A DNA stretch of 51,796 bases from Gammaproteobacteria bacterium RIFCSPHIGHO2_12_FULL_37_14 (GCA_001801485.1 MGXV01000073.1:1-51796); one strand, 5' to 3'. Positions 17,045-26,885 are shown, counted from the stretch's first letter. The notes: generated by a model from the letters alone, not told the origin. Translations and numbers: made by a program.

Positions 17045-17787
17045 CACGTCGATCAGAAAATCCTTATGAAAAACATAAAAACACCGCTGTCGCAGGTCAT
17101 GAAGGTGCGGTTACAAAGTTTACTTTTGGAATGATAAACGCTGTATTTTTTGGATTTATTACTATGGTATGTGTTAACGCTTATGTGTGGGATAGGCAAG
17201 GGTATCAAACATTGATCTACACCCTTGACTACCAATATCAATTACAAATTCAAAATATTTTTAATAGAGATAAGGGCGCATTGTCTGAATATGATGCGCT
17301 TTCAAATATTGATACTCGTGAAATTTACATTGAAAAAAATAATATTCACAAAATAATTAAAAATAACCCGTTTAATTTTTCAACCTATTTTACTAATCAT
17401 AAATTGAACATTTCAATTGAAAACAAAGTGCATTTGATAAAGAAATTTATTACTAAAATAGAAGTCATCTCAGTGGATACAATAAAAATTATTTTTGCAA
17501 AACTGACGAGTGTTTTTGCATCAACACTTGTCTTTATGGCTTTTATTATTTTAGGAACAAGTGATGGTTTAGTGTCTCGTTATATTCGAACAAGCGAAGG
17601 TGGGCGCGAGTCTACACTGATGTTTCATAAAGTGTCTGATAAGTTAATTCAAGCATCAAGCATCATTATTTTTTTATATTTAATATGCCCGATTTTTATT
17701 AGTCCAGAATGGGTTGTGGTTTTATTGAGCGTTTTATTACTAATGTATTGCCGCAGTGCAACATCAAATTTAAAAAAATATTTATAA
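17041..17787 (+). CDS. conjugative element membrane protein (TIGR03747/PFL_4697 family)
   Basis: 248 residues with four likely membrane spans: near 28-45 (MINAVFFGFITMVCVNAYVW), 160-180 (LTSVFASTLVFMAFIILG), 212-225 (SIIIFLYLICPIFI) and 227-240. The central DGLVSRYIRTSEGGRESTLMFHKV is the family hallmark, with the RESxxxFHR-type motif. It lies between the coupling-protein-associated genes in GI clusters and may assist TraD. Confidence 0.8.
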   Translation: MTRRSENPYEKHKNTAVAGHEGAVTKFTFGMINAVFFGFITMVCVNAYVWDRQGYQTLIYTLDYQYQLQIQNIFNRDKGALSEYDALSNIDTREIYIEKNNIHKIIKNNPFNFSTYFTNHKLNISIENKVHLIKKFITKIEVISVDTIKIIFAKLTSVFASTLVFMAFIILGTSDGLVSRYIRTSEGGRESTLMFHKVSDKLIQASSIIIFLYLICPIFISPEWVVVLLSVLLLMYCRSATSNLKKYL

Positions 17788-17797
17788 CGAGGAATTT

Positions 17798-18211
17798 ATG
17801 AGACAGATTTTTATTATATTGATGGTATTGATGACTACATACTGTAGCGCCAGTTTTGCGGATAGTGAACAAATGAAACAAACATTAGCGCAAATCGCAG
17901 AGCAATTAGAAGCAATACGACCACTGATCAATCAAGCACAGCAAGAACAGTCTGAAAATCCCAGGGTAAAAATACATTTTAATAGCTGGACAGATGCAAA
18001 TGGTGTTACACATGCGGGTTTAAGCGATGACATTAAATCAATACAATATGCGGTGGTTGCAGCCATTAACAGAACTCCAGTCGATCCCCGTACAATCAAA
18101 CCATTGAGCAATGATTTTGTAGATTCTAGCAATACACAAAATGTAACAAGTGGAACTAATCAGATTAGTAAAGCTAACACAAATAACACAACCAATTTAG
18201 CGGACGATTAA
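17798..18211 (+). CDS. RAQPRD-family conjugation protein (TIGR01690)
   Basis: 137 residues with a signal peptide (IILMVLMTTYCSASFA) and a helical QMKQTLAQIAEQLEAIRPLI stretch, ending in NRTPVDPRTIKPL, which corresponds to the RAQPRD signature that names the family. It is a small periplasmic protein of GI-type conjugation clusters. This copy carries an extra Asn/Thr-rich tail. Confidence 0.75.
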   Translation: MRQIFIILMVLMTTYCSASFADSEQMKQTLAQIAEQLEAIRPLINQAQQEQSENPRVKIHFNSWTDANGVTHAGLSDDIKSIQYAVVAAINRTPVDPRTIKPLSNDFVDSSNTQNVTSGTNQISKANTNNTTNLADD

Positions 18212-18213
18212 GT

Positions 18214-18453
18214 ATGTTTGAGATGAGTGATAGTCAATCACAAGCTTTTAGCGCGGCAACCAATGGCATGTCAGCAACATCTTTCTGCCATTGTGTTTTA
18301 TTTCTAATTGGCGTGACAACAACCATTTGGTTATTGCTGATTTTTATTGGAACGATCAAGAGTAAAAAACGGTCTTTGTATGAGTCCATGGTCGAGTTTT
18401 CAATCGCTGTTTGTGTTTATGTTTCAATTGGCGTTGTTATTTACTACACATGA
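18214..18453 (+). CDS. small conjugation membrane protein (TIGR03758/PFL_4701 family)
   Basis: 79 residues with two membrane spans (FCHCVLFLIGVTTTIWLLLIF and FSIAVCVYVSIGVVIYYT) and the N-terminal QSQAFSAATNGMS pattern of the family. Its place directly before the TIGR03745-type gene is the usual order in GI-type clusters. A second Met at 18223 is an alternative start. Confidence 0.72.
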   Translation: MFEMSDSQSQAFSAATNGMSATSFCHCVLFLIGVTTTIWLLLIFIGTIKSKKRSLYESMVEFSIAVCVYVSIGVVIYYT

Positions 18454-18487
18454 TTTTGGCTATATGGAATATTTTTGGGAGAATAAA

Positions 18488-18883
18488 ATGAGACGTATAA
18501 AAAAAATAAAAAAAGTAAAAAAATGCATAACGATGCTCTATTCAAAAATAATGTCAGTGCTATTTTTAGTGCTTGCATCACAAGCAAGTTTTGCAGACCC
18601 GATTATCCCCGTTTCAACCAATGATCAAACATCCTCTGGGAGCAGTTATGCACAAACAATATTGACAATTTTTCAGCAAGAAATAATTCCGATAGTGCTG
18701 ATATTTGGAGCTATAACCATTTTGTGGATCAGTATTTCATCTGTTGTGAGTGGCGTGAAAGAAGCAAGAGAGCTTAGAAAATTTGAGCCATTAAAAGAAG
18801 CGATTATTATTTCAGCAACAGCGATTGTTGTCGGTGGATCAATTCTTTATTTATTAAACCAAGTACGTACTTACTCGTTCTAA
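18488..18883 (+). CDS. conjugation membrane protein, VirB2/TraA-like candidate (TIGR03745)
   Basis: 131 residues: a basic N-terminus and signal peptide (MSVLFLVLASQASFA), then two membrane spans (IIPIVLIFGAITILWISIS and AIIISATAIVVGGSILYLL) separated by a short charged loop KEARELRKFEP. This is the shape of a pilin subunit, and the family is suspected to be the pilin of GI-type systems. The ATG at 18488 has GGGAG upstream; the frame is open further 5' but without a signal. Confidence 0.78.
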   Translation: MRRIKKIKKVKKCITMLYSKIMSVLFLVLASQASFADPIIPVSTNDQTSSGSSYAQTILTIFQQEIIPIVLIFGAITILWISISSVVSGVKEARELRKFEPLKEAIIISATAIVVGGSILYLLNQVRTYSF

Positions 18884-18901
18884 TTTTAGGATGTAAACGA
18901 T

Positions 18902-19288
18902 ATGTCACAGTATCAAGACAATGCCAGCTCTAAATATTTAACGCATAAAAACGCATCTTTTTATGGGTGCACATTGGAAGAAATGGGCATTATTTTGTGT
19001 AGCTATGCAGCTATTGAAATTCCGATCATTTGCGTTATTGCTGCTATTACATCTAAGTATTTAGGTGGTTTTGTTGGCGCGTTTTTATTGCTGTTTTTAT
19101 TATGTTGCTTACTGACATTTTTTGTATTTATAAAAAGAACTGCCAGTTACATCGGAAAGTTAAGACAAGACAGAGCGCCTGGATTTTTAAAATTACGTTT
19201 CAAACAAGTACTGCATGAACAATTTGGAATAAACATACCATACGTTGTTCGAGAAGGCACTTGGATAACCAGGAGAAGTACAAAATGA
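18902..19288 (+). CDS. conjugation protein, TraL-like (TIGR03750)
   Basis: 128 residues with the pattern of TIGR03750: a cytosolic start (YLTHKNASFYGCTLEEMGII), two hydrophobic spans (IPIICVIAAITSKYLG, FLLLFLLCCLLTFFVF) and a basic cytosolic tail with RTASYIGKLRQDRAPGFL. The layout resembles F-plasmid TraL/VirB3. It overlaps the next gene by four bases. Confidence 0.8.
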   Translation: MSQYQDNASSKYLTHKNASFYGCTLEEMGIILCSYAAIEIPIICVIAAITSKYLGGFVGAFLLLFLLCCLLTFFVFIKRTASYIGKLRQDRAPGFLKLRFKQVLHEQFGINIPYVVREGTWITRRSTK

Positions 19289-19908
19289 TATTTAATTCCT
19301 GGAAAATCTTAGATCAAAAAAACACGTCGATAAAATATTTATGGGCTTTTATCGCACTTTTAATTGTGATGAATTTATTTTTAGCGATTGGATTAATGAG
19401 TGCGCCCAATCGACTCCGTGTTTATGTTCCACCTGATTTATCGCATGGTGCAATGATTAATCCAGAGCATATTCCAAAATCAGTTGTGTATGCCTTTGCT
19501 TTTCAAATTTTTACATCAATTAACAGCTGGAGTAATGCAGGCAGCACACAATATGAAAAAAACATTAATTCATATCGCAATTACTTGTCAGCCTCTTTCT
19601 ATCAAGAGCTTCAAAAAGACAATACTGATCGTGCTGCCAACGGAGAGTTATCACGAGATCGCATTATGTCTGGAGCATCTGGCATGGGATACAAACCATC
19701 CGATGTGACGGTATTAGGTGACGGAACTTGGCTAGTTAATATGCATTTACAAATTGTTGAAACGCTCGAAGGCTCTGTGATTAAGAATGTTATTATGGAC
19801 TATCCCATGTTGGTGTCGCGTGTGAATGCATCCATTTCCGTCAATCCATGGAGTTTAGTGATCAGTGGGTTTAATCAACAACCTTACCGGATTAAAACGA
19901 TTATTTAG
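19285..19908 (+). CDS. conjugation protein, TraE/VirB8-like (TIGR03746/PFL_4703)
   Basis: A 207-residue protein with one N-terminal membrane span (WAFIALLIVMNLFLAIGLM) and a periplasmic domain with the family pattern LRVYVPPDLSHGA, VYAFAFQIFTSINSW and a C-terminal YPMLVSRVNASISVNPWSLV. By layout it plays the VirB8/TraE role of an inner-membrane scaffold. The ATG at 19285 has AGGAG seven bases upstream. Confidence 0.82.
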   Translation: MIFNSWKILDQKNTSIKYLWAFIALLIVMNLFLAIGLMSAPNRLRVYVPPDLSHGAMINPEHIPKSVVYAFAFQIFTSINSWSNAGSTQYEKNINSYRNYLSASFYQELQKDNTDRAANGELSRDRIMSGASGMGYKPSDVTVLGDGTWLVNMHLQIVETLEGSVIKNVIMDYPMLVSRVNASISVNPWSLVISGFNQQPYRIKTII

Positions 19909-19920
19909 GCAGTTAGGTAA

Positions 19921-20784
19921 ATGACAATGAAAAAATTTTTTATAAAACTTACATTGCTATTTTTATTATTTTGCATCATTGGTTTTAATGCATTTGCATT
20001 AGATGTATCACCCTCATCTAATATGGTGGTAAATGATGTGCAATATGATCATGTTGTGTGGGACGGTATACCGATTGCGTTTTCAGTTCCTGTTGGTCAA
20101 GAACGTATTCTTAAATTTCCAGGGTCAGTCACGCTTAATAATTCGAATGCTCGCTTAACAACGGATAAAGTTTCGATTCAAAATAATGCTGGATTTTTAT
20201 ATATCAAAGCTAAAAAAGAATTCAGATCTATTCGCCTTGATTTTACACTTTCAAGCACTGGGCAAGTTATTTTGGTGGATTTATCAGCTCAAGGTAGTGT
20301 CAGTGATACGCCTGTTTCAGTGGTGCTTTCTGATAATAAAAGCCAAAACACAGTCTCAACGAATGCTAATCAAGATCAAAACAATATTCAATCCGTCAAT
20401 GATGTGACATTGATGCGTTATGCGATACAGCATCTGTATGCGCCACAACGTTTAATTTCTCATAACAATTCAATAACGCGAGTGCCAATGGAAACACAGC
20501 AGAGTGTCGATTTATTTGATGATAAGAGTGTCATGGCGATGCCGCTTATTTCTTGGAATGCGGGCAATTTATATGTTACAGCTGTTTTATTAAAAAATAA
20601 CTGGGATGAAAAAATATTACTTAATCCCAGAAATATCAATGGTAATTTTATTGCTGCAAGTTTTTATCCGAGTCGAATTATCAATCCAAAGGGTGGCAAT
20701 AACGATAGAAGTACTGTTTTTTTGGTTTCAAATGAACCATTTAACGATGCGCTAAATCAAATGAAAGAGTACACAGATGATTAA
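19921..20784 (+). CDS. conjugation protein, TraK-like (TIGR03749/PFL_4704)
   Basis: 287 residues with a signal peptide (LTLLFLLFCIIGFNAFA) and a beta-rich N-terminal domain (YDHVVWDGIPIAFSVPVGQE), which is the secretin-N/TraK-like part; the C-terminal half contains LMRYAIQHLYAPQRL. It would form part of the outer-membrane core with the TraB- and TraV-like neighbours. It overlaps the next gene by eight bases. Confidence 0.82.
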   Translation: MTMKKFFIKLTLLFLLFCIIGFNAFALDVSPSSNMVVNDVQYDHVVWDGIPIAFSVPVGQERILKFPGSVTLNNSNARLTTDKVSIQNNAGFLYIKAKKEFRSIRLDFTLSSTGQVILVDLSAQGSVSDTPVSVVLSDNKSQNTVSTNANQDQNNIQSVNDVTLMRYAIQHLYAPQRLISHNNSITRVPMETQQSVDLFDDKSVMAMPLISWNAGNLYVTAVLLKNNWDEKILLNPRNINGNFIAASFYPSRIINPKGGNNDRSTVFLVSNEPFNDALNQMKEYTDD

Positions 20785-22177
20785 AATACAGGGTAACAAA
20801 AAATTAATCGTTATTTTTAGTGTTATTGGTGCAATGCTATTTATCGGTTTTACAAGAATGGCAGATCACCCAAGCAACGCAGACAGTAATAAAAATAACA
20901 ATACTAATGCAACAACGCATCAAGCATTTGATGTGGCATCGGGTGACACTAACAATGAAGTGTTAAAAAGCATCGTTGCAAGACAGCAAGCGGAAGATCA
21001 AAGCGAAAAAAAGCTGATTGATGAAAATAAGCAATTAGAATCAGAAAATAAAACATTACAACAAAAGGAAATGAAAAATCTAAAGCAATATGTATCACAA
21101 CTGATCGATGATAAAAAACCAGATACCAATGCAAAGAATATAAATAATACAGATGCGTCTCAATCTCCCCAAAAGTTAGAGTATCCTGTAAATGGGAAAA
21201 TCGGTGATTCAGCAGTTGAGAGTAAAACAGCTGCAAGTGTGATGATCACTACGATTTCTGACTTGTCATCCAGTAATGATAGTGCGCAAGCATTAAAAAA
21301 CATTCATTCAAAAAATATTTCATCACATAATTCATCACAAATATCAGAATTGCCAAGTGATCAAAACAATAAAAAAAGTAGCAAAATCCCGTACTACACG
21401 ATTCCTGATGGTGCAACCGCTGCAAATGTTTCGCTTTTAAGTCCATTGGTAGGTGAGGTGCCTGTCAATGGTCAGTTGTTATCACCTGCTTTTCCCTTCA
21501 AGGCAATCATCAGTTACAAAGACACTAAAGATATGTTTGCAGCCAACGGTATTCCGCTACCAGCTGGAATATCAGGCACTGTCATTCAAGGATATTCTGT
21601 CGGCGATATGTCGCTGGGATGTGCGCGTGCTTATGCGATGAAAATTTTATTTGTGTTTCGTGACGGTCATTACGTTGTATTTCCAAATGACCCAGAAACA
21701 CGCAATGGTAAAAATGCAACAGAAGTTTACCCTGATAATTCGATCGGGTATTTAAGCGATCCTTATAACAATGCTTGTATCACTGGAAAATATATCACCG
21801 ATGCACCCAAGGTTATTGCAAGTCTTGCTGTATTCGGTGGGGCGGCGGGGGCTGGGAGTGCGGTTGCCCAATCTCAAACACAAACGATCAGTAATATTAC
21901 AACAGGCACAGCAGGCACAATTTTTGATGGTGATTTAGCAAAATATGCTGGCGGAATAGCATTAAGTGAAGGCTCAAAAGCAGCCCTTGCGTGGTATCAG
22001 GCAAGAGTGAACGACATCGTCGATGTTGTATTTGTGAAATCAACATTAAACCATCAGCCTCGCCAATTAATTTTTAATATTACAAAAACTATACCCATTG
22101 ATTTAAACCAAACTGGAAGGACATTGCGTCATGAAAGTAAAAATGCATTTTCTGCTCGGGATCGTTCTCTGCAGTAG
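20777..22177 (+). CDS. conjugation protein, TraB/VirB10-like (TIGR03752/PFL_4705)
   Basis: 466 residues: a membrane anchor near the N-terminus (LIVIFSVIGAMLFIGF), a coiled coil (VARQQAEDQSEKKLIDENKQ, then more), a Ser/Asn-rich linker and a C-terminal domain (YYTIPDGATAANVSLLSPLV to RARV) with the TraB/VirB10 pattern VQGYSVGDMSLGCARAY-type. It spans the envelope and links the inner-membrane complex to the outer-membrane core. Its 3' end overlaps the lipoprotein gene by 47 bases. Confidence 0.82.
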   Translation: MIKIQGNKKLIVIFSVIGAMLFIGFTRMADHPSNADSNKNNNTNATTHQAFDVASGDTNNEVLKSIVARQQAEDQSEKKLIDENKQLESENKTLQQKEMKNLKQYVSQLIDDKKPDTNAKNINNTDASQSPQKLEYPVNGKIGDSAVESKTAASVMITTISDLSSSNDSAQALKNIHSKNISSHNSSQISELPSDQNNKKSSKIPYYTIPDGATAANVSLLSPLVGEVPVNGQLLSPAFPFKAIISYKDTKDMFAANGIPLPAGISGTVIQGYSVGDMSLGCARAYAMKILFVFRDGHYVVFPNDPETRNGKNATEVYPDNSIGYLSDPYNNACITGKYITDAPKVIASLAVFGGAAGAGSAVAQSQTQTISNITTGTAGTIFDGDLAKYAGGIALSEGSKAALAWYQARVNDIVDVVFVKSTLNHQPRQLIFNITKTIPIDLNQTGRTLRHESKNAFSARDRSLQ

Positions 22178-22562
22178 TTTGTTGATGTTAGGTGGATGTA
22201 CATCACCTGGTAAAAATATGATTCCACAAGGTGGCTCGATGACGATGTCACAAATCTATCAGGATGAAACGGGCAGTGGATCAATGGGTACGAATAATAC
22301 AAACGCAAATCTGGCGAATAATCAAAGCAATATTCGAGCGCGCTTGCAGAATGTGAGTCAAATAAATGATAGCGCTTATGTATCAATGGGTTCAGATAAA
22401 GTGAATACGGAATTTAAACGCTTACCTGATCCTGAAGTGCCAATTTACATTTATCCACATTTTGTGCGTTTAAATGGACAATCGTACCCAAAGCCTGGCA
22501 TGACAACGGAGTTTTTTTTGTATAAGCGAAATCATTTTGCACTGCCTAATGAAATTTATTAA
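22131..22562 (+). CDS. conjugation lipoprotein, TraV-like (TIGR03751)
   Basis: 143 residues with lipobox LMLGGC after a signal peptide and the family core FKRLPDPEVPIYIYPHFVRL followed by PGMTTEFFLYKRNHFALP. It matches the TIGR03751 lipoprotein, which by position fills the TraV/VirB7 role in the outer-membrane core. Its start lies inside the end of the TraB-like gene in another frame. Confidence 0.85.
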   Translation: MKVKMHFLLGIVLCSSLLMLGGCTSPGKNMIPQGGSMTMSQIYQDETGSGSMGTNNTNANLANNQSNIRARLQNVSQINDSAYVSMGSDKVNTEFKRLPDPEVPIYIYPHFVRLNGQSYPKPGMTTEFFLYKRNHFALPNEIY

Positions 22563-22577
22563 TAGTCAAATCCGGGG

Positions 22578-25433
22578 ATGGATGTGAAAATTTTTGAAAA
22601 AAAATTAATTAAAAACATTAAAAACATTAAAAACATTAAAAACATTAAAAACATTAAAAATGTTAAAAAAAGTGATATTGAAAAACAATATCAAGTGTTG
22701 CCGTCCATTTCGGATTATCTACCATGGCTAGAATTTTCTGATGAAAAAAATTTAGTACTTTTAGAAGATGGTAAATCAGTCGGTGCGTTATATGAAATAA
22801 AATCAGTGCCAACAGAAGCAAGACCGGAAGAGCAAATTACATCATTACATGAAAAAATCACGCGTCTTTTATCAGCGCTATTGCCGCTTGAAAATGATAA
22901 TCCGTGGGTGATGCAAATATTTGTACAAGATGATCTAACGCTGCAACCGATTTACAAAGCACTTGAAAAATACATTGAAAAACATGATCAAGCAGATGAT
23001 CCTTTTGCGCAAAAGTATCTTGAAATTATGCAGGATCATTTTAAAAAATTGACATCAGCCGATGGGATTTTTGTTGACCCAATGTCTGATCTAAAATTTC
23101 GAGGAAAAATCAGACGTATTCGCATCTGTATTTATAGAAGATATAACAACGTTGATAAAAAATTTAATGCCAATGTTGTTAATGAAATTGAAACTATCTG
23201 TCAGAAATTTGAAACACAGATCAGACAAATAGGTATACGAATAAAGCGGTTAAATGGCGCACATTTTTATGATTGGTTGGTGCGATGGTTTAATCCAAAT
23301 CCTTCCACTACAAATGGTGATATCGATGTGCTGTTGCAAAAATATCCTTACCCAAATAATGAAAAACCTTATGGTTGGAGCCCGTCGCAAAATATTTTTT
23401 TTGGAAATGTTGAATCTTATGATAATGGTTGGATTTTCGATGGGATTAAACACAAAGTGATGGTGTTTAAAGATTTAGATGGACTGATACCCATTGGTGC
23501 TATTTCACGTGAAATGAACATGGGTCAAACACAAAAATATGCTATTTTTGATAAATTCCCTCCTGGCGCTATTTATACCATTCAAATGACATTTGAATCA
23601 AAGCTTGCAGTTAATGTCCATTTAGATGGCATTGAAAGTGCGGCAATCGGTAAAAGCACTGTGATTAAAGATATTCATGACAATATACAGCGTGCGCGTT
23701 ATGAAATGGATGTTGGCAATTTACTCATTCGCAGCACAGAAGCAATTTATTTTTGTGCTGAGAGCGATGCTGAGCTAAACAAAATTGAGAATAATTTAAA
23801 ATCAGCATTGGATACCGTGCAGCTTAAAGTGACCAATACACAACAGGAAATTTATCCTAAGGATTTATATTTAAGGTTCCTGCCATTTAATTTTAATTAT
23901 GATTTCGATAAAAAAGAAAATTTTAGATCAAGTTATAAATATGGAAGTGACATTGCAAAATTAATTCCGCTTTATGGTCGATCCCTTGGTGATGGTCAAA
24001 ATCCGCTGCATATTTATTACAATCGCGGCGGAGAAGTTTTTATGTTTGATGAATTAAGTCCAGAATTTAAAATGGCAAACAGCCATATGGCTATCGTAGG
24101 AACGACGGGATCAGGAAAATCCGTTACTTTAAATAACATGATTTTAACGCTTGCTGCAGTGCGAAATCCGAGAATTATCGCCATGGAAGTGGGGGGTTCA
24201 TTTGACTTGTCTTCGCAATATCTAGAGAAATACGGTAAAAACGTTAAAGTCATTAAATTTGATCGCATGAGTCCCATTGCAATTAATCCTTATTCAGAAG
24301 CTTATCGCGCGCTAGCCATTATTGAAATGGAAGAAGCTGCCGTTTTAACGGCTCAAAATAGTGCTGTTATCGAAGAAATTGTCTTAGATGATCGATCTGA
24401 AAAATTAATAAAAGAACTCCATTCAACTAATGCAGATGCAACTGATGTTGAAATTGAGTGTATTGAAGATCGAGATATTTTAAATGAAATGGTTATTGCA
24501 ACACGCTTGATGATTACGCAAGGAAAAACACAAGAAGAAAAAAAGATTGATCCAACAGATTTGTCTTTGATTACAAAATCACTTATTCATGCAATGAAGA
24601 CATGCCGTAAAAATCATGTTCCTCAAATGCTATTAACACATGTTATTGAAAGCATGAATACCTTATCACTTTCATCAAATAGTGATGATATCACCGATAG
24701 ACTTAAAAAATTTGCAACAAGGCTTGAGTATTACAAATCAGGTATTCGAGGACAGTTTATCAATACACCGTCTGAACCTTTAACAGATTTTGATTTTTTA
24801 CATATTGATTTTGGATTTATGCAAAGTGAATCCTATGCGGATTTAATGAATATTGTTTGTGTGTCACTGCTTGCAAAAATATTGGCGCTTGCAGAAGCCA
24901 ATAAATCTAGTGGTCGTCCTACGAAATTATTTATGGATGAAGCGCACGTACTTTTTAAATCAGATTTGGTTGCCGCTTTTGTTATTTTGATGGCAAAAGT
25001 TGCGCGAAAAATAGGACTTTGGTTAACGCCTTGTACACAAAATATTGAAGATTTCACTGGTATTGAATCTAAAAAATTACTGTCGATGATGGAAACATGG
25101 CTTTGCTTGTCACTAGAGCCTGATGAAATTGATTTGGTCAGTAAATTTAAGCCAATTTCAACAGAGATGCGATCACTCATTTTAGATATCAGAAAATATC
25201 AAGGGATTTATTCCGAGAGCGTTTTAATTGGCAAACGATTTTCCGGACTGTTTAGAAATATCCCACCGAGCATTGCGTTAGCTCTTGCGATGACAGAGCA
25301 AACAGAAAGAGCGTATAGAAAAAAAGTGCAAAAGAAATTTGGTGTGAGTGAATTGGAAGCAGTTGAATATATTGCAGGGCAGATGAGAAGCAAAACAAAT
25401 GAGATCAGTGATGAAAAATTCTTTTTTTATTGA
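22578..25433 (+). CDS. conjugation ATPase TraC/VirB4 (TIGR03744/PFL_4706)
   Basis: The 951-residue ATPase powers assembly of the conjugation channel on the cytosolic side. The N-terminus has SISDYLPWLEFSDEKNLVLL and VGALYEI, typical of the family. Walker A GTTGSGKS is at 508-515 and Walker B LFMDEAH at D787/E788. The start lies in a run of 9-base repeats that encode KNI triplets. GGGG directly precedes the ATG, so the GTG at 22584, with six bases of spacing, could be the real start. Confidence 0.9.
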   Translation: MDVKIFEKKLIKNIKNIKNIKNIKNIKNVKKSDIEKQYQVLPSISDYLPWLEFSDEKNLVLLEDGKSVGALYEIKSVPTEARPEEQITSLHEKITRLLSALLPLENDNPWVMQIFVQDDLTLQPIYKALEKYIEKHDQADDPFAQKYLEIMQDHFKKLTSADGIFVDPMSDLKFRGKIRRIRICIYRRYNNVDKKFNANVVNEIETICQKFETQIRQIGIRIKRLNGAHFYDWLVRWFNPNPSTTNGDIDVLLQKYPYPNNEKPYGWSPSQNIFFGNVESYDNGWIFDGIKHKVMVFKDLDGLIPIGAISREMNMGQTQKYAIFDKFPPGAIYTIQMTFESKLAVNVHLDGIESAAIGKSTVIKDIHDNIQRARYEMDVGNLLIRSTEAIYFCAESDAELNKIENNLKSALDTVQLKVTNTQQEIYPKDLYLRFLPFNFNYDFDKKENFRSSYKYGSDIAKLIPLYGRSLGDGQNPLHIYYNRGGEVFMFDELSPEFKMANSHMAIVGTTGSGKSVTLNNMILTLAAVRNPRIIAMEVGGSFDLSSQYLEKYGKNVKVIKFDRMSPIAINPYSEAYRALAIIEMEEAAVLTAQNSAVIEEIVLDDRSEKLIKELHSTNADATDVEIECIEDRDILNEMVIATRLMITQGKTQEEKKIDPTDLSLITKSLIHAMKTCRKNHVPQMLLTHVIESMNTLSLSSNSDDITDRLKKFATRLEYYKSGIRGQFINTPSEPLTDFDFLHIDFGFMQSESYADLMNIVCVSLLAKILALAEANKSSGRPTKLFMDEAHVLFKSDLVAAFVILMAKVARKIGLWLTPCTQNIEDFTGIESKKLLSMMETWLCLSLEPDEIDLVSKFKPISTEMRSLILDIRKYQGIYSESVLIGKRFSGLFRNIPPSIALALAMTEQTERAYRKKVQKKFGVSELEAVEYIAGQMRSKTNEISDEKFFFY
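22611..22664 (+). repeat. 9-bp tandem repeat in the TraC/VirB4 N-terminal coding region
   Basis: Five perfect copies of AAAAACATT and one variant AAAAATGTT in tandem encode repeated Lys-Asn-Ile. A change in copy number would stay in frame and only lengthen or shorten a basic N-terminal tail. Confidence 0.85.
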
Positions 25434-25845
25434 GCACAAGCTAATAGCTGTTTTTATGTTGATAAGTTATAGCATATTGACATTTGGTTATTTTACCGTT
25501 GCCAATGCAAATAGTATTCAAGCCTATGGTGTTTCAAGCAGTCCATTCGTCAATACAGGTAATGTGATGCCTTGTTATTTAGATATTGCTAGCAGTGATA
25601 TCAATAAAATAAATAGTGATATTCAAAATCAGCAAAACATCAATGTAGATAGTTTAAAAACAAAATATACGGATCAATTTAAGGCGATATCACAATCGAC
25701 GATTTGTCAGTTTCAAGCAAAAGAAACTGGTATCAAGCAATTACCAGCGATTATTTTTAATAACCGTTATGTGATCTACGGTGTTCATAATATACAGCGC
25801 GCAAAATTATTGTTTGAAAGTTACCAGGAAGAGAATAACCAATGA
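25411..25845 (+). CDS. conjugation protein, thioredoxin-like (TIGR03757/PFL_4709)
   Basis: 144 residues with a signal-like N-terminus and the family core IQAYGVSSSPFVNTGNVMPC, then ICQFQAKETGIKQLPAIIFN, NRYVIYGVHNIQRA. The fold resembles TrbC/thioredoxin-type periplasmic proteins of F-like systems. The start overlaps the TraC end; ATG codons at 25399 and 25411 are both possible. Confidence 0.8.
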   Translation: MKNSFFIEHKLIAVFMLISYSILTFGYFTVANANSIQAYGVSSSPFVNTGNVMPCYLDIASSDINKINSDIQNQQNINVDSLKTKYTDQFKAISQSTICQFQAKETGIKQLPAIIFNNRYVIYGVHNIQRAKLLFESYQEENNQ

Positions 25846-26858
25846 GATTATTCATCCTAATTTTCACATTTCTATTTTTGTCATCATCTCAAACTACCTT
25901 TGCAGATGATTCGCCACCAAGTTCATTGAATACTTTTAGTATGGCAATGACTGTCGGTTCTGATTATACGACTTATTTGCACTTAAAAATGATCGGTGTA
26001 TGTGCATGGCTTCACATGACCCTATTAGGTCCGAAAATATCCATGAAACCAGAGTGGGATGAATATTTGCCAGATTTAATTGTCACAGTTTATAACGAAA
26101 CGGGTGATGATCCCTGGGATATTGCTAATGACACACTAGATAAAGCATCTTTTTCAGCTGGAAATGCTGCTATGCATGGTGTCACTGGTGATGAGCTAAC
26201 CGATGGTAGAAATGCATCTACAGAAAGTCGGGAAAACTCAGATTCTGAAATCACAAAGAGTGTTGATGTGATTGGTGATCCTCTTGATGCGATTTCCATT
26301 CCTTATTTTATTTTAAAATCTGATGCACAAAGCTTTATGCCTTATTATCAATCTGATTTGGACTCGGTTCCTTCTCGGATGGGACTTGCCGAAGGTTTCC
26401 GCCCTGAAACATTTAATCCATTTAGTCATTACATCGGCAATAGTTTTATGAATCATTGGGCGTATGAATTTCCACGCACGATGTCAGTTAATAGCAATAA
26501 TGATTACAAAGCATCTGTCTCAATTGCTCTGCGCGCAGTAGACATAGTCACTAATAGAAATTTATTACATGTCGTCAATTCTACTAATGACACGTGCGGT
26601 AAAAATTGCAGTGTCTCCAACGTTATCGAAGAGACTCATCACGACCATGAAATCTGGCAAGAAATTTATCCTAACAATCATCAAATTCAATTGGGTCAAA
26701 GTGATCTAACCTCAATAACACCGCTATACCAAGACGACATTAATGCTGGACATGGTAATTATGTCTTTGTCGTGTGGAGACGATATCGCGGATGCGTGCA
26801 AGGGCAGGGTACTTTTTTATGGGCATCTACAACGATTAAGCCTACACAAAAAAGATAA
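25842..26858 (+). CDS. conjugation protein, TraU-like (TIGR03756/PFL_4710)
   Basis: 338 residues with a signal peptide (FILIFTFLFLSSSQTTFA) and the family signature KMIGVCAWLHMT, which keeps the TraU-type Cys-x-W motif, plus RPETFNPFSHYIGN and several further Cys residues near the C-terminus. It is a periplasmic protein needed for DNA transfer rather than pilus growth in F-like systems. It overlaps the upstream gene by four bases. Confidence 0.85.
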   Translation: MRLFILIFTFLFLSSSQTTFADDSPPSSLNTFSMAMTVGSDYTTYLHLKMIGVCAWLHMTLLGPKISMKPEWDEYLPDLIVTVYNETGDDPWDIANDTLDKASFSAGNAAMHGVTGDELTDGRNASTESRENSDSEITKSVDVIGDPLDAISIPYFILKSDAQSFMPYYQSDLDSVPSRMGLAEGFRPETFNPFSHYIGNSFMNHWAYEFPRTMSVNSNNDYKASVSIALRAVDIVTNRNLLHVVNSTNDTCGKNCSVSNVIEETHHDHEIWQEIYPNNHQIQLGQSDLTSITPLYQDDINAGHGNYVFVVWRRYRGCVQGQGTFLWASTTIKPTQKR

Positions 26859-26885
26859 AAAAATATTGAAATGGGAATCATTGTA

